Positions 1 through 5,361 of a stretch of 7,524 bases of DNA are shown piece after piece. Position 1 is the stretch's first letter. Every line of letters begins with the position of its first letter. Made by a program: the position numbers and the translations under genes. The notes beneath the pieces were generated by a model that worked only from the letters and a program-made list of their open reading frames with translations, was not told the DNA's origin and made no database searches. Source of the DNA: Holophagales bacterium (GTDB taxonomy: Bacteria > Acidobacteriota > Holophagae > Holophagales > Holophagaceae); assembly GCA_031283145.1 (NCBI GenBank), contig JAITCJ010000102.1:1-7524 (forward strand). The letters are read 5' to 3'.

Positions 1-395
1 TTTATAAAGACGAAGAAGGTTCTGAAGGATACGCCATTGAAGTGCCAGACCTTCCGGGATGCGCCAGCGGAGGTCCCAACCTTACAGAAGCCATCGCAAT
101 GATAACTGACGCGGCATCAGGATGGATACTCACCTATCTGGAAAAAGGACGCGAAATCCCAAAACCCTCACCTATGCACAAAATAACACCGACAGAAGAA
201 AACGGATTCGTAAACTTGGTTTACTTAGACATAGATGAATACGCAAAAAAACATGGCCGCGCCACTATCCAAAAAAGTATCGAAATTCCAGCCTACTTGA
301 ACACATTTGCTGAATCCCAGCACATCAACTATTCTCAACTGTTACAAGAAGCCCTACTGGAAAAGCATCGTCAACAATATGTAAAAATGATATAA
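1..395 (+). CDS. hicB: HicB-family antitoxin, 5' end outside window
   Basis: This is the antitoxin of a HicA/HicB type II toxin-antitoxin pair. HicB proteins bind and neutralise the mRNA-cleaving HicA toxin and repress their own operon. The reading frame is open from base 3, so the gene starts before the window; the GTG at 42 lies inside a conserved motif and is not the start. About 130 codons are visible. The N-terminal part shows the HicB core (YKDEEGSEGYAIEVPDLPGC, then ASGG and a helix ending in WILTYLEKGREIP). The C-terminal part (QKSIEIPAYLNTFAES, then INYSQLLQEALLEK) fits a ribbon-helix-helix DNA-binding domain, as in many HicB proteins. In the usual hicA-hicB order the toxin would lie just upstream, out of view. 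The base composition is richer in A+T than hflX or lexA, consistent with a mobile accessory gene. The family call is firm; the presence of HicA is inferred. Confidence 0.85.
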   Translation, partial: YKDEEGSEGYAIEVPDLPGCASGGPNLTEAIAMITDAASGWILTYLEKGREIPKPSPMHKITPTEENGFVNLVYLDIDEYAKKHGRATIQKSIEIPAYLNTFAESQHINYSQLLQEALLEKHRQQYVKMI

Positions 396-401
396 ACATC
401 T

Positions 402-446
402 TTATTGCTTGCGCAATGGTGGATATTACCCGCCTGCAAGCAATAA
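402..446. repeat. Inverted repeat after hicB (possible terminator)
   Basis: Arms TTATTGCTTGC (402-412) and GCAAGCAATAA (436-446) are perfect reverse complements, 11 bp each, around a 23-base loop that can form a small inner GGT/ACC stem. It begins 6 bases after the hicB stop codon. No T-run follows on the plus strand, so it is not a standard intrinsic terminator. It could stabilise the 3' end of the hicB mRNA. The function is not shown. Confidence 0.4.
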
Positions 447-466
447 GCAACCATAAATTCCTCTTG

Positions 467-533
467 TGTATCTTTAAGGGACAGCCCCAAAAACTTCCAC
501 ATCAAAATTTCGTTCCGAAATTTTGATGTGGAA
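467..533. repeat. Long perfect hairpin with GGGACAGCCCC tract, REP/MITE-like
   Basis: Arms TTCCACATCAAAATTTCG (495-512) and CGAAATTTTGATGTGGAA (516-533) are perfect 18-bp reverse complements around a 3-base loop TTC. Just upstream is a small imperfect palindrome, GGGACAGCCCC (479-489). No T-run follows either arm, so this is not a classic terminator. From memory, GGGACAGTCCC-like tracts next to palindromes recur near the ends of REP-associated or IS200-like elements, which makes a small non-autonomous repeat plausible. No transposase is present here. Whether it is repeated elsewhere cannot be seen from one copy. Confidence 0.45.
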
Positions 534-645
534 CCATTATAGTGAAACAATTTTAAAACGGTACGTTAACCTGTGCCTTTCGTCTGCGCCTTCGTGCCTA
601 CCACTTGGATAAACAGGATGATTTTAAAGTTGAATGGCTATAGTT

Positions 646-2070
646 TTACCCGATCCCCATTAGCTCTTCCATCTTGTTGAACAGGGTGTTGTCAACTTTG
701 AGCGGTCCGGACAATAACAGCGAAATACCGGCTTTCTGAGCATCCAGATTGGTACCGACGGTTATTTGACCGCTCTCTGAAATCACTACAATGGGAATTG
801 GGTCTGAAATATGCGTCATTATGGTGCTGGCAACGGCAATACAGTTGTCGGCTGGCATGTCAAGATCCAGCAGTATGATCCCCGCGCCGCCCTGGGGAAC
901 GGAACCGACCAGCTCTTCCATGCCCTGGGGACGGAGTACTTTGCCGTAACCTTCTTCGTGGAATATTTTTTCAAGCTGATCCAAAGCTTTTTCATTTGTG
1001 CCGCATAATACAACGGTCCTTGTCCTGCGTTTCAATTTTTGCAGGGGCGTTGGTCCGGGGCGCTTTAATGTCTGTGTGGTTTCGTCAATGGGGGTGTGAG
1101 ACTGCGTGGCTTCACTTGCTTGGGGAGTCTTTGCGGCGGGAGCGGCGTCGCCGTCCGGGGCTTTTACTTCTTCATGCTCGGCGGATTCGGGCTTTGATTT
1201 GTCGTCGGACTCGTGTTGCGATTTGGATTCGGATGACGATTTGTCCGCCGACTCTGATTCTTCATGGGAGTCTGTCTCTTTATGCGGCTTGGATGCCGGA
1301 TCAACAAGGGTTGATTCTTTCTGCCTTCTGACCCTTGACGGCAGGGCTGTGGGAGGAGGGGTGTTGCGGCTTGATACAAAACTTTCAATCATCCTCGCGT
1401 ATTCGCTCTTGAGTTCCTCAAAGGACAATCCGATGTAGAAACTGCCGCTTGACGCCTCTGTATAAACCACTTTGCCGCCGCACTCTATAGCCGCAACACA
1501 GTGCGGTATTTTGGTTATTTTAACGATGGGGAATATCTGGTTTGTCTTTATCGTCCGGCTGGAAATGCTCATTTTCTTTTCTGTCTTGATTTCTATGGCG
1601 TTTTCTACTCTTACGCGGGCGCCTGTCTCTGAAAGGTTTTCTATAAGACCGGTTACTCCGATCCCGTCAAAAAGACCTGAGAGAAGTGTGATAGATGTGC
1701 CTTCTCTGGGGTTTATCTTTGCCCTTTGCTTTCTTCTGCGCTCGCTGATATCAAAAGACTCGGGGATTTCAATTACGGCGTTGCCGGGTCTGATTTCATT
1801 AAGTTTGCTGGTTCCCAAAATCCTCATGTTGTCAATGATCAAAATGAAACCTACTTTCGAGCCTTTTTCCGCGAGCAGGTTTGCTTTGAGATGCAGATGA
1901 AGCAGATTGGCGTCTTCCTGGATAGTAGTGATCGAACAGGGTATCTCGTTTTTACGGCTGTCAATGAGCATGGCAGGGCTTTTCAGCATCTGGGCGTCTT
2001 CCAGATAAGCCATAACTACAGGATTAGCTTCATCTTTCTGCTTGTCTTTGCCAAAATTAAAAAGTGACAT
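646..2070 (-). CDS. PilZ-domain protein with C-terminal degenerate receiver domain
   Basis: This is a predicted cytoplasmic c-di-GMP effector of 474 residues. The start ATG at 2070 was chosen because AGGTGG lies 7 bases upstream; an earlier in-frame ATG at 2154 would add 28 residues with no family resemblance. Residues about 10-105 look like a YcgR-type N-terminal domain. The PilZ domain follows, with RRRKQR at 111-116 (the RxxxR c-di-GMP motif), NLSETG at 145-150 (the [D/N]xSxxG motif) and a typical closing IGLSFEEL at 213-220. Residues about 236-350 form an acidic, low-complexity Ser/Glu/Lys/Asp linker. Residues 351-474 read as a receiver fold, with DLDMP holding the phospho-acceptor position Asp402 and PIVVIS ending at Ser431. 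The acidic pair is replaced (CGTNEK, 356-361) and the conserved Lys of the KP motif is missing (LLLSGPLK), so phosphorylation is doubtful. No output enzyme or membrane segment is present. The gene is monocistronic and divergent from hflX. PilZ is confident; the specific pathway is unknown. Confidence 0.85.
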   Translation of the reverse strand: MSLFNFGKDKQKDEANPVVMAYLEDAQMLKSPAMLIDSRKNEIPCSITTIQEDANLLHLHLKANLLAEKGSKVGFILIIDNMRILGTSKLNEIRPGNAVIEIPESFDISERRRKQRAKINPREGTSITLLSGLFDGIGVTGLIENLSETGARVRVENAIEIKTEKKMSISSRTIKTNQIFPIVKITKIPHCVAAIECGGKVVYTEASSGSFYIGLSFEELKSEYARMIESFVSSRNTPPPTALPSRVRRQKESTLVDPASKPHKETDSHEESESADKSSSESKSQHESDDKSKPESAEHEEVKAPDGDAAPAAKTPQASEATQSHTPIDETTQTLKRPGPTPLQKLKRRTRTVVLCGTNEKALDQLEKIFHEEGYGKVLRPQGMEELVGSVPQGGAGIILLDLDMPADNCIAVASTIMTHISDPIPIVVISESGQITVGTNLDAQKAGISLLLSGPLKVDNTLFNKMEELMGIG

Positions 2071-2077
2071 AAATCCA

Positions 2078-2095
2078 CCACCTGGGATTATTATA
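2078..2095 (-). promoter_or_regulatory. Possible -10 box and RBS of the PilZ gene
   Basis: On the minus strand a perfect TATAAT occupies 2095-2090, and AGGTGG at 2083-2078 precedes the ATG by 7 bases. The -35 at the expected distance (TTCAGT) is poor. If this -10 is used, the transcript would start close to the ribosome site and leave a very short leader. The RBS is convincing; the promoter is tentative. Confidence 0.35.
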
Positions 2096-2106
2096 TAGTA
2101 AAATAC

Positions 2107-2135
2107 TTGAATACTGAACCAAAAACTTCTATTAG
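2107..2135 (+). promoter_or_regulatory. Candidate promoter for hflX
   Basis: TTGAAT (2107-2112), a 17-base spacer and TATTAG (2130-2135) give a plausible housekeeping-type promoter in the A/T-rich divergent gap. It would leave a leader of roughly 58 bases before the hflX ATG. Each hexamer matches the consensus at four of six bases. It overlaps no coding sequence and is only a sequence match. Confidence 0.35.
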
Positions 2136-2199
2136 CAACTTTCGCTTGTATCAAAATAAACTATGAGCGTACCAGCTTTTTTGGGAGGGTTCCAAACCG

Positions 2200-3366
2200 A
2201 TGGAGGCCGGATGTTTTCTGATTGCCCGTCAGGGGCCTGAGGACCGCGAAGACGTTATCAAGGATCACATAGCTGAACTCGAGGAACTGGTCCGCTCGCG
2301 CGATATGAAACCGGTTGGCAGACAAAGACTGCGCCGCGCTCTTGTTGATCCGAGAACGTTTTATGGCAAGGGGCAACTGCAGTCTGTTCTTGAGGAGGCC
2401 AAACGTCTGGGCGCCAGCCGCTTGATTTGTGATGATGAGCTGTCCGGCGGTCAGGTGAGGAATATTGAAAAAATTACCGGCTTGAAGGCTATGGATCGCA
2501 CGGGGCTGATTCTGACTATCTTTGAACAGCGGGCGCAGACGCGGGAAGCGCGCGCTCAGGTGGAACTTGCGCGATATGAGTACGAACTGCCGCGACTGAG
2601 GGGGGCCTGGACTCATTTGGAGCGCCAGGTGGGCGGAGTTAATATCCGCGGGGGGCCGGGGGAAACTCAGATTGAAGTTGACCGCCGCATGACACGATTG
2701 AGAATCAGTCAGTTGAAACGTGAACTGGATCATCTGGAGCGAATACGTCAGACACAGAGAGAGGGAAGAAATCCGGGTCTGCCGAGGGTTTCTCTAGTTG
2801 GATACACAAATGCCGGCAAAACAACGCTTTTGCGCGCTCTGACCGGCGAAGGCGAGCCGGTGAATATGCTCTTCGCTACGCTGGACACAACCACGCGCAA
2901 GGCCTGGCTTGGAAATGACGCGAATACCGGCGAGCCTAAACACGCGCTGATATCCGATACTGTCGGCTTTATACGAAAATTGCCCCATCAGCTTGTTGCC
3001 GCGTTCCGCTCTACTCTGGGTGAAGTCAAAGCTGCCGATGCCATGCTGATAGTCACGGACGCCGCTCATCCGGACCTGGAAGTGCATCTGAAAATTGTCG
3101 GCACTACATTGCGGGAGATAGGCTGTGGGGATCAGCCTCGTCTGTTGGTGCTAAATCAGGCTGATCGTTTGACGCGCCCGCATCGTTTGGATTTAAAACG
3201 CCGCTATCCGCAGGCCGCTATAGTCTCGGCTCTTGAAAAAATGGGGATCGAGGAAGTCCGCGCTTGGTTGATGGAGTTGATCCCCGGCCCTCCGCAGCCC
3301 CGTGAGCCGGAATGGTGGGAATTGGAAAATGGTACGCCTTATAGCAGTTCAACTTTTAGTAGTTGA
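2200..3366 (+). CDS. hflX: GTPase HflX
   Basis: HflX is a ribosome-associated GTPase that binds the large subunit and, in characterised species, splits stalled or stress-inactivated 70S ribosomes. The product is 388 residues, somewhat shorter than E. coli HflX (426). The N-terminal domain (about 1-130) includes the FYGKGQLQ region at 54-61. The family signature RGGPGETQIEVDRR lies at 150-163, followed by a charged helical stretch (about 165-190). The GTPase domain has G1 GYTNAGKT (201-208, with Thr where Ser is common), the G2 region FATLDTTTR (225-233), G3 DTVG (253-256) followed by FIRKLPHQL, G4 NQAD (319-322) and G5 SAL (343-345). The start at 2200 is the first possible one after an in-frame stop at 2164, and GGGAGG lies 11 bases upstream. 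ppiA follows 30 bp downstream, so co-transcription is likely. The last nine codons and the stop come from a perfect palindrome, giving a Ser-rich tail (PYSSSTFSS) unlikely to be conserved. Confidence 0.96.
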   Translation: MEAGCFLIARQGPEDREDVIKDHIAELEELVRSRDMKPVGRQRLRRALVDPRTFYGKGQLQSVLEEAKRLGASRLICDDELSGGQVRNIEKITGLKAMDRTGLILTIFEQRAQTREARAQVELARYEYELPRLRGAWTHLERQVGGVNIRGGPGETQIEVDRRMTRLRISQLKRELDHLERIRQTQREGRNPGLPRVSLVGYTNAGKTTLLRALTGEGEPVNMLFATLDTTTRKAWLGNDANTGEPKHALISDTVGFIRKLPHQLVAAFRSTLGEVKAADAMLIVTDAAHPDLEVHLKIVGTTLREIGCGDQPRLLVLNQADRLTRPHRLDLKRRYPQAAIVSALEKMGIEEVRAWLMELIPGPPQPREPEWWELENGTPYSSSTFSS

Positions 3367-3375
3367 ACTGCTATA
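3340..3375. repeat. Perfect palindrome spanning the hflX stop codon
   Basis: Arms TATAGCAGTTCAACT (3340-3354) and AGTTGAACTGCTATA (3361-3375) are perfect 15-bp reverse complements around a 6-base loop. The element supplies the last codons and the TGA of hflX, and its right arm runs into TATAATA before ppiA. No T-run follows, so it is not a standard terminator. It could be an inserted small palindromic element, an operator for ppiA, or an RNA hairpin that modulates read-through from hflX. Confidence 0.6.
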
Positions 3376-3391
3376 TAATACAGTTTTGGAG
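3374..3391 (+). promoter_or_regulatory. TATAAT box and GGAG ribosome site before ppiA
   Basis: A perfect TATAAT (3374-3379) overlaps the end of the palindrome, and GGAG (3388-3391) sits 5 bases before the ppiA ATG. No good -35 is found at 16-18 bases, so the promoter is weakly supported and read-through from hflX may be the main source of transcript. The ribosome site is good and fixes the ppiA start. Confidence 0.4.
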
Positions 3392-3396
3392 TCTTT

Positions 3397-3975
3397 ATGC
3401 TGCGCTGTGTTCTGTCTCTTTTGCTGGCCGCTCTGCCGGTTTTCGCCGCGGGGCCAAGAGTTAAGGTGACTACTTCCATGGGCGCGTTCACTTTGGAATT
3501 GACGCCTGAAGCCGCCCCTAAGACTGTTGAGAATTTTCAGAAGCGGATTAGGGAAGGATTCTATCCGGGAACTGTTTTCCATCGTGTCAAAGCTGACTTT
3601 ATGATTCAGGGCGGCGGACATCTCCCCGATATGTCCAAAAAAATCTCCAAGGGCGTGGTGACAAATGAGGCCGATCTGGCTAAGTCAAAAGGTCTTACAA
3701 ATACCCGCGGAACAATATCTATGGCCTATGTTCCGGGTGATCCTTTCGGGGCTTCTGTGCAGTTCTTTATCAATGTGAAGAATAATCCGGAGTTGAATTT
3801 CAAGGGAAAAACGCTGGGGGGCTATGGACACTGCCCTTTTGGCAAGGTGATCGAAGGCATGGACGTTGTCGATAAGATTTCCAGGGTCAAGACGACTACG
3901 GTCAAGACGACCGCAAGCAACTTTTCAGACGTCCCGGTCCAGCCTGTGACCATCATAAGGGTGGAAGAGATCTAA
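3397..3975 (+). CDS. ppiA: Periplasmic cyclophilin-type peptidyl-prolyl cis-trans isomerase
   Basis: This enzyme catalyses cis-trans isomerisation of Xaa-Pro bonds and assists folding of exported proteins. At 192 residues it is close to E. coli PpiA (190) and resembles it throughout. Residues 1-17 form a signal peptide (LRCVLSLLLAALPVFA, likely cut after A17 or A18), placing the protein in the periplasm. The cyclophilin core shows FHRV (61-64, catalytic Arg63), FMIQGGG (68-74), NTRGTISMA (102-110), QFFIN (122-126) and GHCPFGKVIEGMDVVDKI. The usual ASSQFF reads ASVQFF, a mild change next to the active-site Gln122. The region around GYGHCPFG replaces the more usual GYAVFG. A good RBS (GGAG) supports the start. 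It lies 30 bp after hflX on the same strand and converges on the lolA-like gene. The family call is firm; the symbol reflects similarity to PpiA rather than proven orthology. Confidence 0.93.
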   Translation: MLRCVLSLLLAALPVFAAGPRVKVTTSMGAFTLELTPEAAPKTVENFQKRIREGFYPGTVFHRVKADFMIQGGGHLPDMSKKISKGVVTNEADLAKSKGLTNTRGTISMAYVPGDPFGASVQFFINVKNNPELNFKGKTLGGYGHCPFGKVIEGMDVVDKISRVKTTTVKTTASNFSDVPVQPVTIIRVEEI

Positions 3976-4049
3976 CGCGGCCAACACAAAAGATACTTGA
4001 TCCGACCTGAAGATTTCCCGTAAAGCGGTTTCCAACGCACTTGCACTTT

Positions 4050-4095
4050 CAAGCAACCTGAAAAACAGGCTGCGCTCTGTTTTTCAGGTTGCTTG
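4050..4095. terminator. 19-bp hairpin between convergent ppiA and lolA-like genes
   Basis: Arms CAAGCAACCTGAAAAACAG (4050-4068) and CTGTTTTTCAGGTTGCTTG (4077-4095) are perfect reverse complements around an 8-base loop. The position between converging genes suggests a bidirectional terminator or mRNA 3' stabiliser. The right arm overlaps the last codons and the TGA of the minus-strand gene. There is no T-run beyond either arm; the only T-run lies inside the stem. Termination is therefore plausible but not canonical. Confidence 0.5.
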
Positions 4096-4668
4096 ACTAG
4101 CAATCCATTTGGCGTTTGCTGGAAGTTTAAAGGAAAAAGGTTTGCTTCCGGGGTCCGGCGGCGTCTTTGGGGCTGTGAGCGTCATTATCTGTTTGGCTCC
4201 GGTGCCGTCTTTCCATGTGATACTGCGCAAAAACGCGCCGCTGCCCTCTAAGAGAAGCTCCGGCGGCCCCGCTTTTTTGGGGGAAAGACTGATTTTTCCG
4301 TCGCTTTGCAAGTTTATATGAAATACCTGGCTGAGGGCGCTTGGGTCTGTAAGCAGACGCAATAGGGGCCACTCTTCGGAAACATTTTTAAGGTCAAATT
4401 TTTGAGCCGTGCGTGTGCTTGGGTCGTACTGCACTATCTGTTGTCCGTCGGACAACAGGAGGATTCCCTTTTCGTACTCGACCCTAAGCCTTCCGCCTTT
4501 GGCTAAAAGGATAGTCCCCTCTTTGGTCAATTTGCCAAAAGCCGCGCTTTCGCTTTCTTGTACAAAGGGGCTGCTGAAAGACGCTTTTTGTGTCCAGAAA
4601 TTCCACCATGGCGGCATTGTCTGCCCAGGCGCTGAAAGCGCCGGAGGCGCGATTAGTACCGGCAACAT
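4084..4668 (-). CDS. LolA-like outer-membrane lipoprotein carrier protein
   Basis: LolA proteins ferry lipoproteins across the periplasm from the LolCDE complex to the outer membrane. This product is 194 residues, close to LolA (about 200). The LolA-like pattern is visible in FSSPFVQES (31-39), then EGTILLAKGGRLRVEYE (50-66) and LLSDGQQIVQYDPSTRT (71-87). These match the LolA run in which a substrate-cavity strand (RWEY-like) is followed by SDGKxxWxYDP. The N-terminus (MLPVLIAPPALSAPG) could be a signal peptide cut near Ala13, but it is short and lacks a positive charge. The start cannot lie further upstream because an in-frame TAA, the lexA stop, directly precedes this ATG. The gene therefore abuts lexA with no gap and is probably translated by re-initiation. 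A generic LolA-fold protein (LolA, LolB or VioE-like superfamily) is the alternative. The fold is likely; the exact role is inferred. Confidence 0.7.
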   Translation of the reverse strand: MLPVLIAPPALSAPGQTMPPWWNFWTQKASFSSPFVQESESAAFGKLTKEGTILLAKGGRLRVEYEKGILLLSDGQQIVQYDPSTRTAQKFDLKNVSEEWPLLRLLTDPSALSQVFHINLQSDGKISLSPKKAGPPELLLEGSGAFLRSITWKDGTGAKQIMTLTAPKTPPDPGSKPFSFKLPANAKWIASQAT

Positions 4669-5301
4669 TTAACAGTTCCGCATAACGCCGACGAGAACAC
4701 CCTGAATTTCAATGCGCTCGGCGTCATAACAGCGCGGGGCAAGGTTGGGGTTGTGGGGAATCAGCCAAATGCCTTCACTGTCGCGGCGCAATTCTTTCAG
4801 CGTCACTTCTTCGCGGTCAATGAGGGCTACAACACGGTCTCCGTTGCGATAGTCGCCCCTGGCTTGAAGTACCACCATGTCGCCGTCCAGGATGGAATCG
4901 TCCGCCATAGAATCGCCTTTGACTCTGAGTACAAACAGGTTTTCTTTGTCTCTGTGAATGGCGTGCGGAATCTCAATCGGCATTGCGCGTGTATCGGGTA
5001 TCAGTGGGCTGCCGGCGGCGACGTCTCCATAAAATGGAAAAACTTTTTCCGGCTTTGCGGGTTCAATGGGAGGCGCGTCGTTGTCGGTTCGACGGATGAT
5101 ATTATTGCCGCGCCCATGCTGTCTTTCCAAAAAGCCCTTTTCTATCAGGTGCGTGACGTGCCTGTGAATGGTACTCACCGCGGCGCATCCTACCCCGACG
5201 GCTATGTCTTTCAGCGTTGGGCTTCGGCCTTCCTTTTCTGAGAACCGCTCCACGAACTGGAGGACTTTTTGCTGGCTTCGGGTCAGGTTTGTTGTTTTCA
5301 T
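4669..5301 (-). CDS. lexA: LexA repressor (SOS regulator)
   Basis: LexA represses DNA-damage genes and inactivates itself by RecA-stimulated autocleavage. The product is 210 residues from the ATG at 5301. That start gives the family-typical opening MKTTNLTRSQQKVLQFV; an ATG at 5331 would add ten atypical residues and would lie in the -35 region. The N-terminal winged helix-turn-helix spans about 1-70, with SPTLKDIAVGVGCAAVSTIHRHV at 27-49, where ARNVGCSPNAIHGHL-type sequence is seen elsewhere. The C-terminal S24 peptidase domain keeps every key element: the Ala96-Gly97 cleavage site in GDVAAGSP, the nucleophile Ser131 in GDSMADD and the general base Lys169 in VTLKEL. It should therefore be cleavable. 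It is the first gene of a lexA-lolA unit. Its upstream region carries a TTGACA within an A/T-rich inverted repeat, consistent with autoregulation. No strong ribosome site precedes the start. The functional call is firm. Confidence 0.95.
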   Translation of the reverse strand: MKTTNLTRSQQKVLQFVERFSEKEGRSPTLKDIAVGVGCAAVSTIHRHVTHLIEKGFLERQHGRGNNIIRRTDNDAPPIEPAKPEKVFPFYGDVAAGSPLIPDTRAMPIEIPHAIHRDKENLFVLRVKGDSMADDSILDGDMVVLQARGDYRNGDRVVALIDREEVTLKELRRDSEGIWLIPHNPNLAPRCYDAERIEIQGVLVGVMRNC

Positions 5302-5307
5302 TTTTCT

Positions 5308-5336
5308 ATCTTGGAAAAAAAATCGAAACATGTCAA
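5308..5336 (-). promoter_or_regulatory. Candidate lexA promoter (TTGACA -35)
   Basis: On the minus strand a perfect TTGACA (5336-5331) is followed after 17 bases by CAAGAT (5313-5308), a poor -10. If it is used, transcription would begin at or next to the lexA ATG at 5301, giving a nearly leaderless mRNA. That agrees with the lack of a clear ribosome site. The -35 is convincing and the -10 is not. Confidence 0.4.
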
Positions 5337-5355
5337 CTTTTTTTTCGATTTTTTT
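5316..5355. promoter_or_regulatory. Inverted repeat over lexA promoter, candidate LexA operator
   Basis: Arms AAAAAAATCGAAA (5316-5328) and TTTCGATTTTTTT (5343-5355) are perfect 13-bp reverse complements with a 14-base centre that contains the TTGACA of the lexA promoter. A second, nested repeat pairs ATGTCAA (5330-5336) with TTGACAT (5354-5360). LexA normally represses its own gene, and its operator sequence differs between phyla, so either dyad is a candidate. Neither the CTGT-N8-ACAG nor the GAAC-N4-GTTC operator type is present. Confidence 0.45.
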
Positions 5356-5361
5356 GACATA

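Larger units (their letters stand above)
396..645. other. Gene-free 250-bp gap between convergent genes
   Basis: I see no credible coding sequence in this stretch. It lies between the hicB stop and the stop of the convergent PilZ gene. It contains the two hairpins described separately and, at about 571-625, a degenerate near-repeat (TGTGCCTTTCGTC followed by TGCGCCTTCGTG) next to a segment reading AAATCATCCTGTTTATCC on the minus strand. These look like remnants of dispersed intergenic repeat DNA. No T-tract terminator for the PilZ gene was found. Confidence 0.5.

Noticed and set aside
996..1438. Open frames on the plus strand opposite the PilZ linker
   Set aside because: They are antisense to the low-complexity acidic linker. 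Their composition reflects the complementary repeats, and they match no family.
2071..2154. Upstream ATG at 2154 as start of the PilZ protein
   Set aside because: The extra 28 residues show no conservation pattern and would cross the likely promoter. The ATG at 2070 has a clear AGGTGG site.
2161..2733. 190-codon minus-strand open frame opposite hflX
   Set aside because: It lies entirely over the well-supported hflX sequence, has no recognisable domain, and is explained by the GC-rich complementary strand.
3349..3621. 90-codon minus-strand open frame over the hflX end and ppiA start
   Set aside because: It starts within ppiA, ends in the palindrome, and has no recognisable features.
4753..5241. 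162-codon plus-strand open frame opposite lexA
   Set aside because: It is antisense to a complete LexA with all catalytic residues. No domain is visible.
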